A DNA stretch of 64,000 bases, from contig CAMOIJ010000007.1 of NCBI GenBank assembly GCA_946615865.1, forward strand, positions 21,435 through 85,434, written 5' to 3'. Source of the DNA: an uncultured Lachnospiraceae bacterium (GTDB lineage: Bacteria; Bacillota; Clostridia; Lachnospirales; Lachnospiraceae). The notes beneath the pieces are model-generated. The model did no database searches. It had not been told where the DNA came from and was given only the letters and a program-made list of their open reading frames with translations. Position 1 is the stretch's first letter; the number at the start of each line of letters is the position of its first letter. The position numbers were made by a program, and so were the translations under genes. Of this stretch, positions 38,916 through 47,309 are shown in pieces.

Positions 38916-41270
38916 ATGAAGAATAAAGATCTTGCGCTGAAACTTGTCAGTACCGAAACGGAAGAACAGCTTATATCTGTGCTTACGGAGGCCGGTTACT
39001 GGAATGATTTTGCCTACTGGCAGCCTTATGGTGGAAACGAGAACAACTATTCCATTATCGGCAATCAGCAGAGTAATGCGGATGCGGCCCTTGTTGAGAA
39101 ACTGATCAATTCTGTGGATGCGGTTCTCATGAAGGAATGCATGATTCGCGGAATAGATGTCAGTGGGCCGGATGCACCTCAGTCTATGAGAGAAGCCCTT
39201 GCTACATTCTTTAAGATGAGGAACGGGCAGCTGATGAACTTAGATGCCAAAAGCCGTAATGAGCTGTCCAAAAACATCATTCTTGCGGCAACCGGAAAGG
39301 CTCGCGGCGAGGAGAACCTTACAATTGTGGATCGTGGTGAGGGTCAGACTCCGCTCCGCATGCCTAAAACCATTCTGTCCTTAAGCCGTAGCAATAAGTT
39401 AAAAGTTCCTTTTGTACAGGGAAAGTTTAACATGGGTGGCACTGGCGCATTCCCGTTTTGCGGAAAGCATCATCTTCAGCTTGTGATTTCAAAGCGTTGC
39501 CCGCAGATACCGAATACCGATAATGATCCTACTTTTGATGAGTGGTCTGTAACTGTTGTGCGTAAGGAGAAAGCCCGCGAAGGACGTAAAAGCTCTATGT
39601 ACACATACCTTACAGATGCTCAGGGGAAATTGCTTTCCTTTAAAGCAGAGTCGTTACCGATCATTCCGACGACAAAGGACCCGGGCGATACAGATGCTGA
39701 ATTGCAGTACGGTACATTTATGAAACTGTATAATTACGCGCTGACGGGATATAAGACCAATATCTTATTTGATTTGAATTACCGTCTGTCTTTGCTGATT
39801 CCGGATTTAGCGCACCCAATTAGACTTCGTGAGTGCAGGCCTGGGTATACCGGCAATACACTTGCAACTACCCTGAATGGGATGGTTACAAGATTATACG
39901 ATGATACGAAAAATAACATCGAAGAGAATTTCCCGTCCTCCGGAGCATTGAACGTCGATGGACAGGAGATGCCATTTGCAATTTATCTTTTCAAGAAGGA
40001 TAAGCAGAAGAACTACCGTAAAAAAGATGGCGTAGTCTATGTTATGAACGGCCAGACGCAGGGGATCATTGGCGATAACTTCTTTGATAAGGCAAAGCTC
40101 TCATATATTAAATCCAGCCTGCTGGTTTTAGTCGACTGTTCGAAGTTTGACATTGACCATCAGGAAGCGATGTTTATGACGAGCCGCGACAGATTTAGGA
40201 CCAGCGATTTTTCAAAAGATATTGAGAAAGAACTTATCAGCATTCTCAGAGACAATCCGGGCTTAAAGAAAGCAGAACACGATCGCAGAACAGCTGCCCT
40301 GAAGGATAAGATTGCCGATAATAAGCCGTTAAAAGATGTCCTGCAGAACATCCTGAAGAAGTCTTCGGTCTTGTCAAGAATATTCATCGCCGGTACAACC
40401 ATACAATCTCCTTACGGAAAGGATCAGCCAGCCGGGGAAACAGATACCTTTGATGGGAAGAAACATCCAACACGTTTTGACCTTATGGGAAAACTGAAGG
40501 ATGGAAAGTTAATGAAGAAAAAGCCCATCAACCATGATTTCCGAGTACAGTTTGATACAGATGTTCAGAATGACTATTTCAATCGCCCTGTGGATGCCGG
40601 TGAGTTGATCCTTTCGCTAAACGGTGTAGAGCGACGGGATCTTGTTAGAAGTCTGAATCTGTATAACGGAACAGCGACGCTGACTATTCGGTTCCCTGAT
40701 GAAACAGCGGTTGGTGATGTCCTGACATTTACAACGATGATTAAAGACGACTGCATTGTTGAAGATTTTGTGAGTACCATTGTGATTACCGCAGAAGAGC
40801 CTCAGGAATATACCGGAGGCGGTGGCGGCGAACGCAGAAAGCCGAAGGATAAAGATAAGACCGGTGCCAATGCGAATGGCGGTTTTGCACTCCCGGAGAT
40901 TATCCCGATTCAAAAAGAAGAGTGGGAAGCAAATGAAATGGACCAGTATTCTGCTCTTAAATATGTTCCGACGGATGAAGGTGGAGATTACTACCTTAAT
41001 ATGGACAATACGTATTTGTTGACGGAGCTTGCAGGTATACGAGATTCCGCCAAGAGCGAACTTACCAAAGCTCGTTATACGTACAGCATGGCTTTAATTG
41101 GCATGAGTGTAATCGGTTATTACAAAAACAGCGGTAGCGGTGATGAAGAGGCTGACGTTCCGAAGATGGTTAAAGACGTGAGCACAATGATCGCACCGGT
41201 ATTAATCCCGATGTTAGAAGCTATGTCTGATCTGGACCTGTCTGAGATCAACTCCTCATCGGATGATTAA
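38916..41270 (+). CDS. GHKL-family (MORC/MutL/histidine kinase-like) ATPase
   Basis: N-box ALVEKLINSVDAVLMKE; G1 IVDRGEGQTP; G2 QGKFNMGGTGAF. Confidence 0.8.
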   Translation: MKNKDLALKLVSTETEEQLISVLTEAGYWNDFAYWQPYGGNENNYSIIGNQQSNADAALVEKLINSVDAVLMKECMIRGIDVSGPDAPQSMREALATFFKMRNGQLMNLDAKSRNELSKNIILAATGKARGEENLTIVDRGEGQTPLRMPKTILSLSRSNKLKVPFVQGKFNMGGTGAFPFCGKHHLQLVISKRCPQIPNTDNDPTFDEWSVTVVRKEKAREGRKSSMYTYLTDAQGKLLSFKAESLPIIPTTKDPGDTDAELQYGTFMKLYNYALTGYKTNILFDLNYRLSLLIPDLAHPIRLRECRPGYTGNTLATTLNGMVTRLYDDTKNNIEENFPSSGALNVDGQEMPFAIYLFKKDKQKNYRKKDGVVYVMNGQTQGIIGDNFFDKAKLSYIKSSLLVLVDCSKFDIDHQEAMFMTSRDRFRTSDFSKDIEKELISILRDNPGLKKAEHDRRTAALKDKIADNKPLKDVLQNILKKSSVLSRIFIAGTTIQSPYGKDQPAGETDTFDGKKHPTRFDLMGKLKDGKLMKKKPINHDFRVQFDTDVQNDYFNRPVDAGELILSLNGVERRDLVRSLNLYNGTATLTIRFPDETAVGDVLTFTTMIKDDCIVEDFVSTIVITAEEPQEYTGGGGGERRKPKDKDKTGANANGGFALPEIIPIQKEEWEANEMDQYSALKYVPTDEGGDYYLNMDNTYLLTELAGIRDSAKSELTKARYTYSMALIGMSVIGYYKNSGSGDEEADVPKMVKDVSTMIAPVLIPMLEAMSDLDLSEINSSSDD

Positions 41271-41291
41271 AATGTTTGAAAGGAAAAACAA

Positions 41292-42281
41292 ATGTCAGTA
41301 TTCTACGTTTTTCAGGGCGAAACCTATAGGGAAGAAAGATCTGGCGGGTATGTGTGGTCGCCGCAGTTGAATAGCGCCGGGCGCAGAAATGCAGGTTATT
41401 CCATGATGACGGAGGTAAAGAAGGGTGACTTTATTCTTCATAATTCCAATGGTGAGATCATGGCAATCAGTGTGGCTATAGACGACTGCTATGAAGCTGA
41501 TCAGCCCGCAGAACTTTCTGCAGCGGATACATCTGTTGAATGGTCAGATGAGGGATATCGGATTGATACGAGGTATTATGATTTCGATATCCCTGTCAGG
41601 GCCACCAATTATAAAGAGTGGCTTCAGGCTCATTATGATCCTAATAGTGCGTTCACCAAACTCGGGACCGGCAAGCAGCAGTATATGAATCACCTTGCTG
41701 ATGAGCATGCTATTTTTCTTCTGGGTAAGGCGATCGAGCTTCAGGCCGATGAGGACACACTGAAATATCTAAAGGCCGCACTGAGCGAGATCGTCGGAGA
41801 TATGGACTCCGAGTATGATCAGGTTGAGTTTGAAGAAATCGGCGAAATTCTGGATGCCGATGACAGTGATGAGGTTCCGGAGTGGCCCGGTATTAGAGAG
41901 CCACAGGAAACCTCCACTTCCCCATTGACATCCAGAGAAATTCCAAAACGGAATCCTAATAGGGCCGCGGATGCGCTGAAGCGTGCTGGGTATCTTTGTG
42001 AGGTTGATAATCGGGACCGGACATTCCTTCGTAAAAACGGTAAGCCATACACAGAACCGCATCATCTAATTCCGATAAGCAAATATAAGGAATTTGATAC
42101 AAGTCTGGATGTGATGGAAAACATCGTGTCCTTGTGTAGCCACTGTCATAACCTGCTTCACTATGGAAGACTGAACGATAAAATTCCGGTACTGACAAAA
42201 CTCTATAATGAGAGAAAGACTGCTCTGCATCGCATCGGTATTACACTGACACTGGACCAGTTGATCTCGTATTACAAGTAA
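41292..42281 (+). CDS. HNH endonuclease with putative EVE/PUA-like N-terminal domain
   Basis: RNPNRAADALKRAGYLCEVDNRDRTF...EPHHLIPISKY...ENIVSLCSHCHNLLHYG; N-term YVWSPQ...MMTEVKKGDFILHNSNGEIMAISVAI. Confidence 0.85.
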   Translation: MSVFYVFQGETYREERSGGYVWSPQLNSAGRRNAGYSMMTEVKKGDFILHNSNGEIMAISVAIDDCYEADQPAELSAADTSVEWSDEGYRIDTRYYDFDIPVRATNYKEWLQAHYDPNSAFTKLGTGKQQYMNHLADEHAIFLLGKAIELQADEDTLKYLKAALSEIVGDMDSEYDQVEFEEIGEILDADDSDEVPEWPGIREPQETSTSPLTSREIPKRNPNRAADALKRAGYLCEVDNRDRTFLRKNGKPYTEPHHLIPISKYKEFDTSLDVMENIVSLCSHCHNLLHYGRLNDKIPVLTKLYNERKTALHRIGITLTLDQLISYYK

Positions 42282-42296
42282 AGGGAGGCACTAGAC

Positions 42297-44714
42297 ATGC
42301 TTGGAGCAATTATCGGGGACATCGTTGGCTCCCGATTCGAATGGAATAACTATAAAGCGAAGGACTTTGACTTCCTGACATACAAGTGTTCCCCAACTGA
42401 CGACAGCATCATGTCGTTGGCGGTGGCCAAGGCGATCCTAAAGAGCAAGCCGGATCACAGTGACTTGTCTGTTATGGCGGTTCGCTACATGCAGCAGCTT
42501 GGAAACCTGTATCCGAATGCCGGCTATGGTGGAATGTTCCGTAAGTGGCTAAAGGATAGAAACCCTCAGCCGTATAAGAGCTATGGTAATGGAGCCGCGA
42601 TGAGAGTCAGCGCGGTTGGTTTTGCTGCAAAAGATCTGACTGATGCGAAGATCATGTCGCGCATGGTCACTGCTGTTACGCATAACCATCCGGAGGGGAT
42701 CAAAGGCGCAGAGGCAACTGCTGTAGCAATCTTCCTGGCCCGTTCCGGCAAGAGCATGCTCGAGATCCGTGATGTCATCGACAAGGAATACTATCCGATG
42801 AACTTCACTTTGGATGGCATCCGGAAGGATTATAAATTCGATGTTTCTTGCCAGGGTAGTGTACCCCAGGCGTTGATGGCATTTTTTGAATCAACGAGCT
42901 TTGAAGATGCGATCCGGAATGCAGTCTCCATCGGAGGAGATAGCGATACACTGGCAGCCATCACTGGCGGGGTAGCTGAAGCATATTATGGAATCCCGGC
43001 GGATATCCGAAAACACGCACTGACATTTCTTGACGAGAGGCAGCTTCAGATACTGGTTGATTTTGAAAATCAGTATCCTCCTGTGATGGAAAAGAAAGTC
43101 GGTGATGTAAGTGTGCCGGTAGAACGGAAAATAGAGGAAAAGGTAGCTGGGACGGACCGCGGAACTCTTATCGAAGATGCTGCACGTGCAGCAGATGCGG
43201 ATGTAGCCGCTGCCGCGACGACTCCTCGGGAAACTACCAGTCAGCAGCTGTTTAATCATCTGTTTGAGGCGTGCAATATTCTGCGCGGGCCCATCAATCA
43301 GGATGAGTATAAGAGCTATGTCACACCGATCCTTTTCTTCAAGAGGATTTCGGATGTGTACGATGAGGAATATCAAGAAGCGTTGGACTTCTCTGGTGGT
43401 GATGTTGAGTATGCAGAAGCGGAAGAGATGCATTCTTTCGTCATTCCGGATGGTTGCCATTGGGAAGATGTACGCGCGGTAAGCCAAAATGTAGGTAAAG
43501 CTATCGTGAATGCTATGACGGGAATAGAGAAAGCGAATCCCGATACACTTTCTGGTGTATTCAGCAGCTTTGATGATGCGACTTGGACTGATAAAAACAA
43601 GCTGTCTGATGAACGCTTGAAAAACCTGATCGAGCATATGTCTCTCATACAGGTCGGTAACCGCAACTACTCCGCTGACATCATGGGTGATAGCTATGAA
43701 TTTCTAATTAAGAAGTTTGCTGATATGTCAAAGAAAAATGCTGGTGAGTTCTATACCCCGAGAACGATAGTGAAACTCATGGTTGACCTGCTTGATCCCA
43801 AGCCGGGTGAAACTGTTTATGACCCAGCCTGTGGAACGGGAGGCATGCTCATAGAAGCAATCCATCATATGCATGGAGATCGTCTTGCGTATGGACGGAT
43901 TTATGGACAGGAGAACAACCTTTCTACCTCTGCTATAGCAAGAATGAATTTGTATCTTCACGGCGCAAAAGATGTTCAGATTAAGCAAGGAGACACATTA
44001 AGGAATCCTCTTTTCTTAGAAAAAGGGAAGCTGAAAGTATTCGACTGTGTATTGGCAAATCCGCCATTTGGCTTGGAGCAGTGGGGAGCAAATCAGTTCG
44101 AGAATGATCAATATGGCAGAAACATCTGGGGTTGCCCATCTGATACCTGCGCAGATTATGCCTGGGTACAGCACATGGTAAAATCGATGAATGTCAAAAC
44201 AGGAAGATGTGCAGTAGTCCTTCCTCAAGGTGTTCTGTTTCATGGAGGGAAGGAAGGTCAGATCAGGGAACAATTAGTCAGATCTGACAAGATAGAAGCC
44301 GTAATAACTTTAGCGAGCGGGGTCTTTTTTAACACAAATGTGTCAGCGTGTATTGTATTCCTGAACAATAAGAAAGAACATAAACATGTTGGAAGTATCT
44401 GTCTTATAGATGGCAGCACAATCTTTACGCCACGAAGAGCTCAGAATTATATTTCGGAATCTGATGCAAAAAAATTGTATGAATTATACGTTGATTATCA
44501 AGACGTGATTGACTACTGCAAGGTTGTCACTATTGCGGATATAGAAAAAAGAGGCTTTGATTTGAGTGTAAAGAAATACATTGAGAAATCAAAGTATGAA
44601 CCTGTTTCACCTAAAATTGTAAGAGATCGATATTTTGATGCATTGAGTAAAGCCCGTATAGCAGAACGTGAAATGAAGGCATTACTGATTGAGGGAGGGT
44701 TCATCAATGGCTAA
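42297..44714 (+). CDS. ADP-ribosylglycohydrolase-HsdM (type I DNA methyltransferase) fusion protein
   Basis: N-term AIIGDIVGSRFEW, SPTDDSIMSLAVAKAIL, SIGGDSDTLAAITGGVAEAYYGIP; C-term HsdM FYTPRTIVKLMVDLLDPKPGETVYDPACGTGGML and CVLANPPFG; one continuous 805-aa frame. Confidence 0.92.
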   Translation: MLGAIIGDIVGSRFEWNNYKAKDFDFLTYKCSPTDDSIMSLAVAKAILKSKPDHSDLSVMAVRYMQQLGNLYPNAGYGGMFRKWLKDRNPQPYKSYGNGAAMRVSAVGFAAKDLTDAKIMSRMVTAVTHNHPEGIKGAEATAVAIFLARSGKSMLEIRDVIDKEYYPMNFTLDGIRKDYKFDVSCQGSVPQALMAFFESTSFEDAIRNAVSIGGDSDTLAAITGGVAEAYYGIPADIRKHALTFLDERQLQILVDFENQYPPVMEKKVGDVSVPVERKIEEKVAGTDRGTLIEDAARAADADVAAAATTPRETTSQQLFNHLFEACNILRGPINQDEYKSYVTPILFFKRISDVYDEEYQEALDFSGGDVEYAEAEEMHSFVIPDGCHWEDVRAVSQNVGKAIVNAMTGIEKANPDTLSGVFSSFDDATWTDKNKLSDERLKNLIEHMSLIQVGNRNYSADIMGDSYEFLIKKFADMSKKNAGEFYTPRTIVKLMVDLLDPKPGETVYDPACGTGGMLIEAIHHMHGDRLAYGRIYGQENNLSTSAIARMNLYLHGAKDVQIKQGDTLRNPLFLEKGKLKVFDCVLANPPFGLEQWGANQFENDQYGRNIWGCPSDTCADYAWVQHMVKSMNVKTGRCAVVLPQGVLFHGGKEGQIREQLVRSDKIEAVITLASGVFFNTNVSACIVFLNNKKEHKHVGSICLIDGSTIFTPRRAQNYISESDAKKLYELYVDYQDVIDYCKVVTIADIEKRGFDLSVKKYIEKSKYEPVSPKIVRDRYFDALSKARIAEREMKALLIEGGFING

Positions 44715-46191
44715 TAGGATATCAAAGTCTGAGTTAGAATCGTACCTTTGGGGAGCAGCGGTTCTTCTTCGAAATAATATCGATGCGGGAGCTTATAAGC
44801 AATACATTTTCCCATTGCTTTTCTTTAAGCGACTTAACGATGTTTATGAGGAAGAATCGAAAAAAGCTATTGCTGAAAATGGACCAGAAGCCGAGATGTG
44901 GGAAGAAACACATAGTTTTGCTATTCCTGCTGGAGCTCGTTGGTCAGATGTTCGCAACGTTCCTCAAGACGTTGGAAAGGCTATTCAAGCAGCCTTCAGA
45001 GCTATCGAGAGCGCAAATAGCGATAAGCTGCAGGGTATTTTTGGAGATGGGACTTGGACAAATAAAAACCGTCTTCCCGACCGGCTGTTAAAGGATTTGT
45101 TAGAGCATTTCAGTACAAAGACTTTATCAATCGAGAATCTTCCTGAAGATGAACTCGGAAACGGTTATGAGTACCTGATAAAAAAATTTGCTGATGATAG
45201 TGGGCATACAGCGCAAGAGTTCTACACAAACCGGACAGTGGTGCATCTGATGACCGAGATGCTTAAACCGGAATCCGGTGAATCAATATATGATCCCACA
45301 TGTGGAAGCGCGGGCATGCTTATATCCTCCATTGCGTATCTTAAAGATCAGAAAAAAGAATGGCGGAATGTGTCACTTTATGGCCAAGAAGTAAACGCTC
45401 TGACTTCGGCTATAGGACGAATGAACTGTATCTTGCACGGTATTAATGATTTTAATATCGTGAACGGGGATACTTTAGCTGCACCTGCTTTTATTGAGAA
45501 TGGCCAGCTTAGAAAATTTGATTTGGTTCTCGCTAATCCACCCTATTCTATCAGTGAGTGGAATAGGGACGCATTTGCTAACGATAGATATGGAAGGAAC
45601 TTTCTGGGAACTCCACCTCAAGGACGTGCAGATTACGCTTTCTTCCAACATATTCTTAAGAGCATGGATCTTAAGACGGGAAGGTGTGCAATCCTTTTTC
45701 CTCATGGCGTTTTGTTTAGAAATGAGGAAAAAGAGATGCGTGAAAAACTGATCCGTTCAGATTTACTTGAATGCGTTATCGGAATAGGGCCTAATCTTTT
45801 CTACAACGCTACAATGGAAGCATGTATTGTTATATGCAGATCGACGAAGCCTGACTCGCATAAAGGCTATGTGCTTTTCATCAATGCGGTAAACGAAGTT
45901 ACGAGAAAGAATGCTGAAAGCAATTTGGAACCTCAGCATATTCAAAAAATTGCATCGGCGTATGCCAATTTTGCTGACGAGGATGAATTCGCTGCAAAGG
46001 TTTCCATTCGGGAAATTGAGAAGAATGATTTCCTGTTAAATATTCCGCTGTATGTCAAAAACGATTCAGATATAACGCCTGTTGACGATAGGTCAAAGGA
46101 GGAGATATTTGAAGAATGGATTAGCCTGTCGGAGGAAACCACTATCGCGTACGATATGCTTAATTCCATGATGGGAGGGCAGGACAAATGA
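44707..46191 (+). CDS. hsdM: Type I restriction-modification methyltransferase HsdM (second, divergent M subunit)
   Basis: EFYTNRTVVHLMTEMLKPESGESIYDPTCGSAGML; LVLANPPYSISEW; starts inside the end of the preceding ORF. Confidence 0.93.
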   Translation: MANRISKSELESYLWGAAVLLRNNIDAGAYKQYIFPLLFFKRLNDVYEEESKKAIAENGPEAEMWEETHSFAIPAGARWSDVRNVPQDVGKAIQAAFRAIESANSDKLQGIFGDGTWTNKNRLPDRLLKDLLEHFSTKTLSIENLPEDELGNGYEYLIKKFADDSGHTAQEFYTNRTVVHLMTEMLKPESGESIYDPTCGSAGMLISSIAYLKDQKKEWRNVSLYGQEVNALTSAIGRMNCILHGINDFNIVNGDTLAAPAFIENGQLRKFDLVLANPPYSISEWNRDAFANDRYGRNFLGTPPQGRADYAFFQHILKSMDLKTGRCAILFPHGVLFRNEEKEMREKLIRSDLLECVIGIGPNLFYNATMEACIVICRSTKPDSHKGYVLFINAVNEVTRKNAESNLEPQHIQKIASAYANFADEDEFAAKVSIREIEKNDFLLNIPLYVKNDSDITPVDDRSKEEIFEEWISLSEETTIAYDMLNSMMGGQDK

Positions 46192-47309
46192 CAACGTATC
46201 ATTTGAGTGATGTCGCCACAGTCTGTAGCGAAACCTTTAAGGGAAATAAAAAAGGGGTTCCTATCGTTGGACTCGAACATCTTATTCCCGAAGATGTTAC
46301 TTTGAATAATTGGGATGTTGATATTGATAATACCTTCACTAAATCCTTCAAACGGGGAGATGTGCTCTTCGGGAGGAGACGAGCATACTTAAAGAAAGCA
46401 GCTCAAGCGCCAATTGATGGAATTTGTTCTGGGGATATCACAGTTATTCGAGCAATTCCAGAAGTGGTTTCACCGAGATTGCTGCCTTTTATCATACAGG
46501 ACGACCACCTCTTTGATTTTGCCGTTGGCAAATCAGCTGGCTCATTATCCCCGAGAGTTAAATGGGAACATCTGGGCAGATATGAGTTTCGACTCCCTGA
46601 TATGGCTGAACAAGAAAAGCTTGCTGATCTGTTGTGGTCTATAGATAAGGCACTCCAGGCTTACAAACAGTTAGCATCAGTTACGATAGATATGATTAAA
46701 GCTCATTTCATCGAAATGTTCTGGAGTGAGAAATATCCATTCGTTGAAATGAAAGACTTGTTACACCAAAACACCAAAACCGAGCGGATAACAAATCCTC
46801 AGGATGAAAAATACGTAACGGTTGCGCTTTACGGAAAAGGTGTACGTGAGAGAAACATAGAGAAGTACGATCCCAAACCGTTTACTGGGTATAGAGTTCA
46901 CGCAGGACAGTTTATCTATTCGCGGATTGATGCGAGAAATGGTGCTTTCGGTATTATTCCAGAAGAACTGGATGGCGCAGTTGTAAGTAAGGATTTCCCT
47001 ACGTTTGATATTGATTCTGAACGAATAACAAATGAGTATCTTATGTTCTCCGTACTTGAAGATAACTTTATTCAGCAGATCAATAGAAACAGTATTGGAA
47101 CCACAAATAGGCAGCGCGTTAGCGAGGAAGCTTTTATGTCTTACGAAATAAAACTTCCGAGTATAGCTGAGCAATTACAATTTGCGGATTTTAAAGCACA
47201 AGCAGACAAATCACTACATCTACTCGAAAGAACTATTAATGAAACGCAGGCATTGCGGAAAAAGATAGTAGAAGAGAACTTTGTTGTGATAAGGAAGGAG
47301 AATGATTAA
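46188..47309 (+). CDS. hsdS: Type I restriction-modification specificity subunit HsdS
   Basis: Two TRD-like halves: RGDVLFGRRRAYLKKAAQAP...MAEQEKLADLLWSIDKAL and YSRIDARNGAFGIIPEEL...IAEQLQFADF; overlaps hsdM by 4 bp. Confidence 0.92.
   Translation: MTTYHLSDVATVCSETFKGNKKGVPIVGLEHLIPEDVTLNNWDVDIDNTFTKSFKRGDVLFGRRRAYLKKAAQAPIDGICSGDITVIRAIPEVVSPRLLPFIIQDDHLFDFAVGKSAGSLSPRVKWEHLGRYEFRLPDMAEQEKLADLLWSIDKALQAYKQLASVTIDMIKAHFIEMFWSEKYPFVEMKDLLHQNTKTERITNPQDEKYVTVALYGKGVRERNIEKYDPKPFTGYRVHAGQFIYSRIDARNGAFGIIPEELDGAVVSKDFPTFDIDSERITNEYLMFSVLEDNFIQQINRNSIGTTNRQRVSEEAFMSYEIKLPSIAEQLQFADFKAQADKSLHLLERTINETQALRKKIVEENFVVIRKEND

Noticed and set aside
42891-43637. 248-aa minus-strand ORF inside the ARH-HsdM fusion
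   Set aside because: Antisense to a strongly supported coding frame with catalytic motifs
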